A DNA stretch of 64,000 nt from JAVVSK01 sp036654235 (GTDB lineage: Bacteria; Bacillota; Clostridia; Christensenellales; CAG-138). Below, in pieces: positions 1 through 8,793 of the stretch. The notes beneath the pieces were generated by a model. It was not told where the DNA came from. It worked only from the letters and a program-made list of their open reading frames with translations, and did no database searches. Within the stretch, counting starts at the first letter, position 1, and each line of letters opens with the position of its first letter. Made by a program: the position numbers and the translations under genes. The stretch covers positions 62,001 to 126,000 of the forward strand of contig JAVVSK010000003.1 in NCBI GenBank assembly GCA_036654235.1. Reading direction: 5' to 3'.

Positions 1-3000
1 GCTAAGATAGACGGCGTAAAATCAGCTGCTGTCAGCGGTATTTATTTCCCTTCTGAAATAAAGTCCGATGAACCTTCCGAACCCGCCGTTATAACGACTA
101 ACGCCGCCAATACAACGGAATATAAGGGTGAGGGCATGATTATCGCTATTCTCGATACCGGACTCCAGATGTCTCATCCGCTCTTTGCAAGCGATGTTCC
201 GGATCCTGCTCTTTCAAGAGAAGCTATCGAAACAATTATTGCAAGCGGCAACCTTATAGCTACGGAGTCTTTACCCAACTTCAATGTAAATCAGGCTTAT
301 AAACGCGTTAAGATTCCCTATCAGTTCGACTATGGTTACAGAGACGCTGACGCAAACCATGATAGTGGAAGCTCTCACGGAACGCATGTCGCTGGAATAG
401 CCTGCGGTAATTCCGGTGTTAATAGCTCTGTTGATCCTGTTGCTCCTAATGCACAGCTTATAGTTATGAAGGTATTCAGATCCGATTCATCCGGCGAATT
501 TGCTTATGATAGCGATATATTCGCCGCTATTGAGGATTGCGCCGTTTTAGGCGTTGACGCTATCAATATGAGCTTAGGCTCCGACGGCGGCTTTACTTCG
601 GCATCCACTATGGAAAATATGGAAAACGCTCTTATGAATGCCAAAAACGCGGGATCTATAATCTCGGCTTCCGCCGGAAATGCTTATTCCGGTTCATACG
701 GCGCAAAACCAAGAGGGGAATCCTATACGGGAAATCTTTACGGAATCAACCCCGATAATTCTATCGTCGGATCACCGTCAACGTATTTGGCTTCCCTCTC
801 TATAGCCAGTCATACATCCGGTTCCGCGGCTAATCGAACCATGTCGGATTTCAGCTCTCTGGGCGCAGCTCCCGATCTTGTTTTAAAGCCCGAACTCTCC
901 GCCTTTGGTGACGGCGTTTATTCTTCCGTTCCGGGAGGCGGCTATGGTGAAAAGAGCGGAACGAGTATGTCTGCCCCACATGTAACCGGCGGTATGGCGG
1001 CTGTTAAACAGTATCTTAAGCTTATATATCCGTCCATGAGCGAATCAGATCTATATAATAGAGTCTGTACGCTACTAATGAATACCGCTGATTCCGTAAA
1101 GGATAATCTAACCCCAACTCTTCCTATTTCTCCGAGAAAGCAAGGTGCCGGAGCTATGAATATAGCTAACGCTATAGGAACTCCCGCCTATATAACTGTT
1201 CCTGGAAATGACCGACCTAAGTTTGACCAAATGGACGATATTGAAGAAACCGGAGTTTATAATTTCACCTTTGTTATTCATAATACGGCGAGAGCTGAAC
1301 AGCAGTATCAGATTACGGCAATTCCTCTTACCGAAAGGGCGGGAACAATTTCAGGTCCCGAAGGTCCGACGACATATATGACCGAAAATTCGTATCCTCT
1401 TTCCGCTGGACTTTCGACCAATTTCCCGGACAATATAGTTACAATTAGCGGCGGTAGCGAAGTAACGGTTAACGCAACGCTTTCGCTTACCCGTAAGGAC
1501 ATAATGTACATAAAGTCGAATTTTGCAAACGGATGCTATGTCGAAGGCTTCATAAAACTTCTTGCGCAGGGAACAAACTCAATTAACCTTAGCGTTCCCT
1601 TCCTTTGTTTCTTTGGCGATTGGACAAAACCGGCAACTCTCGATAATGGTTTTTATTTTGACACGATTAACGGAAATCCGGACTGGACAAATTACTATAC
1701 AAATGAAATTTTAACAACAAATGGCTCGTCGGACACCTATCTCGGAACAAACCCCGGCGGTTCGACCCTTAATTACCTCGCTGACAGAAACGCAATTTCT
1801 CCCAACGGCGACTCGAAATTTGAGGCGATTGAAATGCTGAGGCTAGGTCTTTTGCGCGGTGTAAAGCTTCTTAGCTATACGATAACCGGCGAAGATGGTA
1901 GTGTCTATTATACCAAAAACATTCCCTATGTGACGCGCACAAGTTGTAACTATTATATGGAAACATTATATTGTGGATACTATGAAGGCGAACGCATAGA
2001 TAGGTGGCAGGGAACCGATGCAAACTCAAATCCGCTTCCGAACGGAACGCGGGCGACGCTAACGGTAAAAGCCGAAGTTGATTTCGACATACATGAATCA
2101 AATTGCTCGAACGATACATGGGTTATTCCTATAACGATAGATACCGAAGCTCCGACGATGACAAAGGCGAGCGTTTCCGTAATCGGCGACAGAAAGTATC
2201 TCGACGTTACAGTCAGCGATAATCACTATATTGCTAACCTGTCCGTAACAAACGCGACATTTACAAGCGCTTATGTTAATATGCCTATAGCCGAATCGGA
2301 ACGCGGTCTAACTAAGTCCTATCGTATAGATATTACAAACTGTAATACGAACAATTTGGGTTTAGTCGCTTTAGACTATGCCGCGAATAAGAGCACGTAT
2401 TCGCTCGACATAACCGACATAACTGATACGAACAAGCCTATAACAGATGCGATGAAAATACTCGGTTCAGACTTCGAAAACGCAACTTTCCCTCCTTCGG
2501 GATGGAGCATAAACAATACATCCGAAAACACATGGACGCGCGAAAGTGGCGATACCTTCGTAGCTAGAATAAATCCTTCCACATCCGCACAAAACGAATG
2601 GCTGGTTCTTCCGACCGTCAACCTTTCCGAATATGATAACCAAATAAATGTAGCCTTTAGATTTGTTACGGATTACGAAGTCATGGTTCAAAACGCGAAT
2701 GCGGCTGTCAGTCTAAGAATTTCGAAGGATGGCGAAAACTTCGAAACAATTTATACAACAGCAACCGAATCGATGTTCACTTCATGGGCAAACGTTGAAA
2801 AACGTATATATATTCCATATGCCTATCAAAATGAAACGGTAACATTAGCTTTTGTTTACGAAGGGCAAAACGGAGCGCGGTTCGACCTCGACAACGTATA
2901 TGTATATGATAATCAAACACCGGTTCTCGAAAACCCGAGCGAAAGCAGTGAGTCTTTAGACGACATTTTAAATATTGAGGGCGGTACCCTTACGTTTACC

Positions 3001-4383
3001 AATGAAAATCAAAAGCCTTGGATTGTAACGGATACTGATGGTCGCAAATGTGCAAAATCCGGCAACGCAAGTATGAATAATACGAGCAGCACTCTGACGC
3101 TTAACGCGAATGAACTTGCGGCCGGTCTGAGGCTTAAATTTGACTGGAAGGTAAGTAGCGAAAGCAATTACGATTATCTTGAATTCAAAGTTAACGGAAC
3201 AACGATGGAACGCATTTCCGGCTTTGTGGGTTGGCAGACATTTACTTATAATATAACATCGACAAGCAACTATACCTTCTCATGGATCTATTCAAAGGAT
3301 AGCAGTGCTAGTACCGGTGACGACTGTGGTTATCTTGATAATGTTTCGATAACCGCGCCTATCGCCGTAACCGGGCTTACCCTTTCAGCAACCTCTCTCA
3401 ATATGGAAATGGGACAATATGCTCTTCTTGCAACTAACGTAATGCCCGAAAATGCATCCGATAAAACTTGCACCTATAGCAGCGACAACCCAGCTATAGC
3501 TTCCGTTACAAATAACGGAGTTATAAACGCTTTAGCTATCGGTTCGGCAACTATAACCGCAACAACGGTCGACGGAGGATTTACCGCCTCTTGCGTAATC
3601 AACGTAAGTGCCCGCATTGGTCTCGCCGACGGCTATTCCAGAATCGTTTTATTCGCGCTTGATCCTTGGAACGACGGATCAGGCTATCAACTCCTTCTTG
3701 ATTCTGATGCAACAGCATACGGAACGATAATTCCTACCGTCGGTTCGTTAACGCCTAAGGGCAACGCAAGCGCCGGCGTATATCAGGAATTTGAGTATAA
3801 AATTCCAACTGATGCAGATGGCTCAACTACAACCTCAAACGTTGTTTTAAATAATGCAATCTATATAGATGTTCCCGCCGGAACTTATGATTTTTGCGTC
3901 ACCAACCCTGTTCCTAATGATAGAATTTGGATAGCCGGTGGCGAAAACGCAAGGAAAGATAATTTTGACTTCAGAGCGGGCTTTGAATACACACTTTCTT
4001 GCACAGCATCCTCAAATGGTGATACGGTTTCTCTCGCTGAAGAATATATTGGGTCCGGTCCTATACCGACACCGACAATTCCTCCGGTAACTCCGACAAT
4101 TCCCCCGGTAACTCCGACGCCGACAATTCCTCCGGTAACTCCGACACCGACAATTCCCCCGGTAACTCCGACACCGATTCCCTACGCAATGGGTGACGCA
4201 AACCTTGACGGCTATGTCAATACGGGAGACGCAGCGTGCATACTTCGTTTTATAGTTGGTCTTGCGCCTATGAACGAAACGCAGCTTTTTCTTTCTGATA
4301 TAAATGTTGATGGCTACGTAAATACGGGAGACGCGGCGCTTATATTGTCTTTAGCTGCCAGCTCTTCTGCAAAAATTAATTAA
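1..4383 (+). CDS. Secreted subtilisin-family (S8) serine protease with C-terminal dockerin, 5' truncated by window
   Basis: The frame is open from base 1, so the N-terminus (signal peptide, propeptide) lies outside the window; 1460 residues are visible. Counting from base 1, the catalytic triad is D52 (motif LDTG), H126 (HGTHVAG) and S322 (GTSMSAPHV). After the protease domain come long beta-rich regions, a choice-of-anchor-J/cleaved-adhesin-like domain (about 821-970), a related second one (about 988-1120), a Big_2 immunoglobulin-like domain (about 1123-1204), a region resembling the DUF2436 domain of gingipains (about 1206-1350), a Pro/Thr linker, and a type I dockerin (about 1396-1450) with two DxNxDGxVNxxD calcium loops. 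It is probably an extracellular endoprotease bound to a cohesin-bearing surface partner. The gene starts upstream and ends just before a hairpin. The protease and dockerin calls are firm; the middle domains are judged by eye. Confidence 0.93.
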   Translation, partial: AKIDGVKSAAVSGIYFPSEIKSDEPSEPAVITTNAANTTEYKGEGMIIAILDTGLQMSHPLFASDVPDPALSREAIETIIASGNLIATESLPNFNVNQAYKRVKIPYQFDYGYRDADANHDSGSSHGTHVAGIACGNSGVNSSVDPVAPNAQLIVMKVFRSDSSGEFAYDSDIFAAIEDCAVLGVDAINMSLGSDGGFTSASTMENMENALMNAKNAGSIISASAGNAYSGSYGAKPRGESYTGNLYGINPDNSIVGSPSTYLASLSIASHTSGSAANRTMSDFSSLGAAPDLVLKPELSAFGDGVYSSVPGGGYGEKSGTSMSAPHVTGGMAAVKQYLKLIYPSMSESDLYNRVCTLLMNTADSVKDNLTPTLPISPRKQGAGAMNIANAIGTPAYITVPGNDRPKFDQMDDIEETGVYNFTFVIHNTARAEQQYQITAIPLTERAGTISGPEGPTTYMTENSYPLSAGLSTNFPDNIVTISGGSEVTVNATLSLTRKDIMYIKSNFANGCYVEGFIKLLAQGTNSINLSVPFLCFFGDWTKPATLDNGFYFDTINGNPDWTNYYTNEILTTNGSSDTYLGTNPGGSTLNYLADRNAISPNGDSKFEAIEMLRLGLLRGVKLLSYTITGEDGSVYYTKNIPYVTRTSCNYYMETLYCGYYEGERIDRWQGTDANSNPLPNGTRATLTVKAEVDFDIHESNCSNDTWVIPITIDTEAPTMTKASVSVIGDRKYLDVTVSDNHYIANLSVTNATFTSAYVNMPIAESERGLTKSYRIDITNCNTNNLGLVALDYAANKSTYSLDITDITDTNKPITDAMKILGSDFENATFPPSGWSINNTSENTWTRESGDTFVARINPSTSAQNEWLVLPTVNLSEYDNQINVAFRFVTDYEVMVQNANAAVSLRISKDGENFETIYTTATESMFTSWANVEKRIYIPYAYQNETVTLAFVYEGQNGARFDLDNVYVYDNQTPVLENPSESSESLDDILNIEGGTLTFTNENQKPWIVTDTDGRKCAKSGNASMNNTSSTLTLNANELAAGLRLKFDWKVSSESNYDYLEFKVNGTTMERISGFVGWQTFTYNITSTSNYTFSWIYSKDSSASTGDDCGYLDNVSITAPIAVTGLTLSATSLNMEMGQYALLATNVMPENASDKTCTYSSDNPAIASVTNNGVINALAIGSATITATTVDGGFTASCVINVSARIGLADGYSRIVLFALDPWNDGSGYQLLLDSDATAYGTIIPTVGSLTPKGNASAGVYQEFEYKIPTDADGSTTTSNVVLNNAIYIDVPAGTYDFCVTNPVPNDRIWIAGGENARKDNFDFRAGFEYTLSCTASSNGDTVSLAEEYIGSGPIPTPTIPPVTPTIPPVTPTPTIPPVTPTPTIPPVTPTPIPYAMGDANLDGYVNTGDAACILRFIVGLAPMNETQLFLSDINVDGYVNTGDAALILSLAASSSAKIN
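4062..4178 (+). repeat. Tandem repeat encoding Pro/Thr linker
   Basis: Four near-identical copies of a unit reading CCGACAATTCCNCCGGTAAC, separated by short ACC/GACG variants, encode the TIPPVTPTP linker between the DUF2436-like region and the dockerin. Such low-complexity linkers are usual before dockerins, and copy number is likely variable by slippage. Confidence 0.85.
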
Positions 4384-4476
4384 CCTTCCTCCCGTTTGGT
4401 AATTTTTAAGGGTGATTATGATAATCTCATGATCACTCTTAAACTATAAAGTCAACGTTTTTATAATTGAACGTGC

Positions 4477-4509
4477 AAAAACCGCCGATAGATTTATCGA
4501 CGGTTTTTG
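4477..4509. terminator. Bidirectional hairpin terminator between protease gene and cotJC fragment
   Basis: AAAAACCGCCGATA and TATCGACGGTTTTT form a stem with one mismatch and a 4-base loop. The A and T tracts let it act in both directions, downstream of the rightward protease gene and of the leftward cotJC remnant. A weaker stem without a T tract lies at about 4408-4446. Confidence 0.65.
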
Positions 4510-4546
4510 ATCTTAGATTCATGATTTTTTTATATCTTTATATTAT

Positions 4547-4774
4547 TTATCCTCTGCAACAATGGCATGGCTTTTTCTCCGTAACCGAATATCCCTCTAC
4601 GTACCTTGTATTGTTGTTTGGAAGCTTATTTTGCACTATCGCAAGGCATTCCCCAAATCTCTGATAATGAACTACTTCGCGCTCGCGGAGGAAACGGAGA
4701 GGATTCAACAATTCGGGATTGTCGGTCAACGTCATGAGATGTTCATATGCCGTTCGCGCCTTCTGCTCTGCTGC
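4547..4774 (-). pseudogene. cotJC: 3' fragment of cotJC (spore coat, Mn-catalase-like protein)
   Basis: The C-terminal 75 or so residues of a CotJC protein are read from the core GCAGCAGA (AAEQKARTAYEH...) through FLREREVVHYQRFGE, the conserved helix with metal ligands, to a cysteine-rich end (CHCCRG). No family-like N-terminus is attached: upstream the sequence turns directly into the 3' end of a serine integrase gene. An ATG at 4778-4780 only opens a fragment. The missing middle part of the same protein lies at 52866-53080 on the same strand and continues exactly into this piece. CotJC is a coat protein with manganese-catalase fold made in the mother cell. As it stands the gene is split and presumably non-functional unless DNA is rearranged. 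Confidence 0.88.
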
Positions 4775-4792
4775 AATCATATAAGCATAACA
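4767..4792 (-). other. Putative attachment-site junction (attL) of Int1 in cotJC
   Basis: This is the junction between cotJC sequence and integrase-side DNA. The 8-bp core GCAGCAGA (4767-4774) is shared with the junction at 52866-52873. The arm at 4780-4792 reads TGTTATGCTTATA on the minus strand and is an imperfect mirror of the arm at 52842-52853. The integrase stop codon follows at once (4793-4795), the usual place for the att site of a large serine integrase. Confidence 0.7.
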
Positions 4793-6346
4793 TTAGAAAT
4801 TCCAATGTATCTCAATAGGTATTTCATTGCCACCCTGTATTCGCTTCGCGACAGATATATAATCTACCATTGCATCAACAATTTCGCGCGTTAGGCTCTC
4901 TGGATTGATGTAGCGTTCAATTAGCTTTTGCCTGTTATCCTCATCTTTTATCCTTGTCTCCAACGCTTCTAACTTTTTTCGTATGATTAAAACTTGACCG
5001 TTCAAACGCTCTTTTTCAAGAGAAAAGCTTTTGGATAAATCCGCAAAGAAATCATCAGAAATTAGACCTCTCACCTTATCTATGTAGCTTTCTCTAATAA
5101 CGTTTGTGTATTCTGCTATCTTTTTTTTGCAAGCTGCAATATCAGAAAGCGCTTGTTCTTTTTGCTCGCTTAGATTGTTGCAAAAATAGGTTTCTTTAGA
5201 TAATTCATCAATATCCAAATATTCGTCCGATAGCTTTTTAAGTTCAGTTAATATAGTTTGCTCAAGTCTATCAACCGAAATAAATGCGCCAATGCAAGCG
5301 TCTTTGGCAACGTGGCGAGTACTGCACTTCAAGTAATGCTTGTTATGCGATTTAACCGTTCTCATCGTGTAGCCGCAATTAGCGCATTTTACTTTTTTTG
5401 CAAATAGTCCTATTTGTCCACCGGAAAACGGCTTTGCATGTTGTGCGATAAGCATCTGCACATTGCTCCATAGTTCGCGGTCAATAATTGGATCATGCGT
5501 ACCTTCAACGATATACCACTCGCTTTTTGCTCTTGGTTTATTTTGCTTTGTTTTGTATGACACGCTACCATATTTACCTTGTACCATGTTGCCAATATAG
5601 ATTTCATTAATCAGCATGTCGGCAATCGCAAAATATTTCCACAGTGTACTTTGCTTAGTCTTTGGAGATTTATAGCGTAACCCTTGTAATCTTTTGTATT
5701 CACTAGGATTGGGAATTCCACGATCGTTTAAAATATGCGCAATTGCTGTTTTACCGCAACCTTTAGAAAACAAAGTAAAAACTTCTCGAACCACAGAGGC
5801 GGCTTCTTCATCAATAATCAGATGTCCTTTTTTCTCTGGGTCTTTTCTATATCCATAGAGGGCAAATGCACCAATATGTAAACCATTTTCACGCCTATTG
5901 GTTAGAACGCTTTTGATATTCTCTGACATATCCTCTAAATACCATTCGTTCACTAGTCCGTTTATTTGACGTGACTTTTTGTTACCCTTATTTGCGGTGT
6001 CGGCATTATCTACTATACTTAAAAAGCGGATACCCCATAAAGGGAATAAACCGTGAATATATTTTTCTACTAATTCCAATTCACGAGTAAAACGCGATTG
6101 TGTTTTGCATAGTACGATATCGAATTTGCGTTGTTCGGCATCTTCAAGCAGTCGCTTAAATTCAGGGCGGTTTCTGTCCGAGCCAGTGTAATCATCATCA
6201 CTATATATACTATAAATTTCCCAGCTCAATTCCGTGGCATATTGCACTAACAGAGACTTTTGATTTTGTATGCTCTTGCTGTCATCAATCTCATTTTGCT
6301 TATTCCTATCCTCTTCCGATAGGCGGCAATAAATTGCTACTTTCAT
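4793..6346 (-). CDS. Large serine recombinase (Int1), site-specific integrase
   Basis: A 517-residue large serine recombinase. The N-terminal resolvase domain begins MKVAIYCRLSEED with catalytic S10. It is followed by a recombinase domain (about 150-260), a zinc ribbon with CANCGYTM and a second Cys pair, and a C-terminal coiled coil (about 380-480). The start at 6346 is chosen because GAGAGGG lies just upstream and the protein then begins exactly at the catalytic strand; an in-frame extension to 6475 adds residues unlike the family. The stop codon abuts the attL arm next to the cotJC fragment. It should catalyse integration and excision between attP and attB-type sites in DNA. It probably forms an operon with the small upstream ORF. 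Confidence 0.93.
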   Translation of the reverse strand: MKVAIYCRLSEEDRNKQNEIDDSKSIQNQKSLLVQYATELSWEIYSIYSDDDYTGSDRNRPEFKRLLEDAEQRKFDIVLCKTQSRFTRELELVEKYIHGLFPLWGIRFLSIVDNADTANKGNKKSRQINGLVNEWYLEDMSENIKSVLTNRRENGLHIGAFALYGYRKDPEKKGHLIIDEEAASVVREVFTLFSKGCGKTAIAHILNDRGIPNPSEYKRLQGLRYKSPKTKQSTLWKYFAIADMLINEIYIGNMVQGKYGSVSYKTKQNKPRAKSEWYIVEGTHDPIIDRELWSNVQMLIAQHAKPFSGGQIGLFAKKVKCANCGYTMRTVKSHNKHYLKCSTRHVAKDACIGAFISVDRLEQTILTELKKLSDEYLDIDELSKETYFCNNLSEQKEQALSDIAACKKKIAEYTNVIRESYIDKVRGLISDDFFADLSKSFSLEKERLNGQVLIIRKKLEALETRIKDEDNRQKLIERYINPESLTREIVDAMVDYISVAKRIQGGNEIPIEIHWNF

Positions 6347-6387
6347 ATTACCCTCTCTAATTGAGGTAGAACAAATCACTTCCAACT

Positions 6388-6555
6388 TTATAATTCTTTC
6401 CCCGATTTGATTCCGGCGGAAGATACGTCGATATGTGATTTGCTCTGCTCCATGCGATTTATGATCTCTATCCATTTTTGAGTTAACTCCGCTTTTGATG
6501 GCGTTTTGGATTTAAAAATATTTTTACAGTTTACTTTAATTTGTGTTTTCGGCAT
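6388..6555 (-). CDS. Small hypothetical protein (55 aa) upstream of serine recombinase
   Basis: Starts MPKTQIKVNCKN and ends GIKSGKEL. The ATG has a very strong ribosome-binding site (AAAGGAGGAG, 7 bases away), and the gene ends 41 bases before the integrase start, so the two are likely co-transcribed. It is basic, with no membrane segment or recognisable domain. Its position suggests an accessory factor such as a directionality factor, or a translation leader, but nothing in the sequence proves this. Confidence 0.6.
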   Translation of the reverse strand: MPKTQIKVNCKNIFKSKTPSKAELTQKWIEIINRMEQSKSHIDVSSAGIKSGKEL

Positions 6556-7187
6556 TTAGATCTCCTCCTTTCATTTGACATGATATGCACTATCTTACAT
6601 AAGATTCAGATTCTGCTTGTACTTTTTAGAAATATGGTTCTATGATAAGCATCGTAAAAAGCGAAATATTATGAAAAAATAGTCTACTTAATTACCGCAA
6701 AGCTCAATCCGACTCTCTCTAATTCATTAGAATATTTCTAGTAAAACCTATCCACGAAACGCATGACTAAATAAAATATGAATAAAAAGCAGAAAAAGTG
6801 GTATAATCGAGTGAAAAAAAACAGATGAACATGAAAGAAATCGCGCGGAGAATTCTGGGTCATTGAATAGTGGAGAGTTATCATTGACATTTATATATGA
6901 CTTTTTTATAAGGAAGAGAATCGCACTATTGAAAAGTGGGCGGCGTAAAACCTAAATATTATTCGCAAATGGGTACTCAATATTTTGAAGATATTCGCGC
7001 TGTAGAACAAGCCTTTGAGCTTAAAAAAGAATTGTACAATAGACAGCAATTCTTAAAAGCACTTGTGTAAGGGGTTTGAAATGAGAAAACTCATTTATGC
7101 GTTTTGCATGCTTTGTCGTTTCTTCGCCCTATACAAAGCAGGCATTAAAATGGTAAAATATAGTTTAGAAAAAGCAGAGACTGGAAT
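6556..7187. other. AT-rich intergenic region with a gene remnant
   Basis: No complete gene is seen. On the plus strand an open stretch ending at 7071 reads YFEDIRAVEQAFELKKELYN in its middle and looks like the C-terminal end of a lost gene; it has no start with a ribosome-binding site, and a stop lies shortly upstream. A TATAAT-like box occurs near 6800. The region separates the Int1 module from ordinary chromosome and carries no piece of cotJC. Confidence 0.5.
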
Positions 7188-7667
7188 ATGAAAATGAAGA
7201 TAGGTGTAATTAGTGATTCGCATGGAGATGCCCCCGCAATACAAACCGCGATAAATGTGGCGGGGGCGGTCGATGCATGGATTCATCTCGGTGACTTTTC
7301 CTCGGATACAGTGCGCATGAAATCAATGGTAAACGTACCTATATATTGCGTTAAAGGGAATTGCGACCTTATGTCTCAGGAGGCAACGGAAAAAATCCTT
7401 GAGCTTGCCGGTGCGCGAATATTACTGGCTCATGGACATACGTTTAACGTAAAAACCACAACATTAAATATAGCGTTGCAAGCAGAAAAGTTAAATTGCG
7501 TCGTCGCGCTCTTTGGTCATACACATTATCCGCACATGAGTGCGCGGGGATCAATTTTAATTTTGAATCCGGGGAGCGTTTCAAGACCAATAGGAACTTC
7601 AAATAGATCGTTCGCCATACTTGAAGTTAAAAACGGCGATGTGAACGCCGAAATTATAACAATTTAA
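7188..7667 (+). CDS. YfcE/MJ0936-type metallophosphoesterase
   Basis: A 159-residue calcineurin-like phosphoesterase with the full set of metal motifs: SDSHGD near residue 10, HLGD near 34, GNCD near 61, AHGH near 82 and FGHTHYP near 107. Family members hydrolyse phosphodiesters or phosphomonoesters in the cytoplasm with Mn; the natural substrate is often unknown. The start is at the first ATG of ATGAAAATGAAG; the second, six bases on, is equally possible since no strong ribosome-binding site decides. It is the first intact gene to the right of Int1 and appears monocistronic. Confidence 0.9.
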   Translation: MKMKIGVISDSHGDAPAIQTAINVAGAVDAWIHLGDFSSDTVRMKSMVNVPIYCVKGNCDLMSQEATEKILELAGARILLAHGHTFNVKTTTLNIALQAEKLNCVVALFGHTHYPHMSARGSILILNPGSVSRPIGTSNRSFAILEVKNGDVNAEIITI

Positions 7668-7789
7668 AATTAAATGCCGCGCTTTTCTTTCCCGCCCCGT
7701 TTATTTTTTAAACGATTGACTTCCCGATTTTATAGTCTGTTTCTTTACAACTGCACTACTTTGAGATATAATCAAGTTCGGAGGTAAAG

Positions 7790-8683
7790 ATGAGTTTACT
7801 TAAATTTGACTCGATAACGCTCGAGCATAAACCTATAATTGATCTGCTTTATAAAGAATTAAAGCTCAGAAATTCTGAATATACTTTTACCAACCTTTAT
7901 ATATGGGGAGCAAATGGAAAAATAAAAATTGCGGAGACTGAGGACGCGGTGTTTTTTCTCCTACAATACGGAACTGAAAAGCCATTTATGTTTGCGCCGC
8001 TTCTAAAGCCCGGCGGAGATTTTGAGAGAGCGGTTTCGCTGTCTTCCGAGCATCTTATTAAACTTGGTGCCGCGCCAAGATTTTTTGGCGTATGCGACTT
8101 TGTTAAGGACGAATTTTTGAAGCTGTCAAATGAATATAAGCTAAAAGAAGATCGAGATAACTACGACTATGTTTATGCGACAAAAGACCTAATAAATCTC
8201 AGTGGGAAACGCTACCATGCAAAGCGCAATCATATAAACCGTTTTGCATATGAATATGAATTTATGACGTTGCATAGTTTCGATCTCCCGGAATGCATGA
8301 ATGTTTACGATAAATGGCTGCAAACAAAGGATGTTTTTCAGTCTGGAGTAATGGGAGAGAGAGACGCGATAAAGAGAATAATAGAGCATTCACCAACGCT
8401 TGACGTTAAAATTGGAGGGATAAGAATAGACGGAAAGCTCGTAGCTTTTACCGTTGGCGAAAATATAACGGAGGATTCGGGGCTTATACATATCGAAAAA
8501 GCGGAAAGTGGTTATGAAGGCTTATTTACTCTTATTAACAGAGATTTTATAGAGCATGAATTTATTAATAAAATTTATATAAACAGAGAAGAAGATATGG
8601 GGCTTCCGGGACTGCGTAAAGCTAAATTATCATATTATCCTGAACATTTTATTGAAAAATATATTGCCGAAAAAATCATTTGA
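7790..8683 (+). CDS. DUF2156 domain protein (phosphatidylglycerol lysyltransferase C-terminal-like)
   Basis: A 297-residue soluble protein of the DUF2156 family with a double GNAT-like fold, as in the C-terminal domain of MprF/LysX-type aminoacyl transferases. Conserved-looking stretches are AKRNHINRF near 144-152 and the C-terminal NREEDMGLPGLRKAKLSYYP. No membrane segments are present, unlike full-length MprF. A good ribosome-binding site (GGAGG) precedes the ATG. Stand-alone DUF2156 proteins are common in Clostridia with unproven substrates. The gene is followed by a bidirectional terminator facing the cohesin gene. Confidence 0.85.
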   Translation: MSLLKFDSITLEHKPIIDLLYKELKLRNSEYTFTNLYIWGANGKIKIAETEDAVFFLLQYGTEKPFMFAPLLKPGGDFERAVSLSSEHLIKLGAAPRFFGVCDFVKDEFLKLSNEYKLKEDRDNYDYVYATKDLINLSGKRYHAKRNHINRFAYEYEFMTLHSFDLPECMNVYDKWLQTKDVFQSGVMGERDAIKRIIEHSPTLDVKIGGIRIDGKLVAFTVGENITEDSGLIHIEKAESGYEGLFTLINRDFIEHEFINKIYINREEDMGLPGLRKAKLSYYPEHFIEKYIAEKII

Positions 8684-8736
8684 GCCTATTTGCCGACTAA
8701 AAAAAGAATTCGTTTAATCTTGCTCTTTAAAAAACA

Positions 8737-8774
8737 ACTGCTTAATTTTAGAAATATCCTAAAATTAAGCAGTT
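8737..8774. terminator. Bidirectional terminator
   Basis: A perfect 15-bp stem (ACTGCTTAATTTTAG and its complement) with an 8-base loop is flanked by A-rich and T-rich tracts. It sits between two converging genes and can serve both. Confidence 0.8.
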
Positions 8775-8793
8775 TTATAATTTTCAGCGTAAA

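Noticed and set aside
4384..4446. Hairpin TTTAAGGGTGAT / ATCACTCTTAAA as terminator of the protease gene
   Set aside because: The stem is real, but no T tract follows; the better terminator is at 4477-4509.
6347..6475. Longer N-terminus of Int1 (extra 43 residues)
   Set aside because: The catalytic domain begins at MKVAIYCR with its own ribosome-binding site, and the extension overlaps the 55-residue ORF in another frame.
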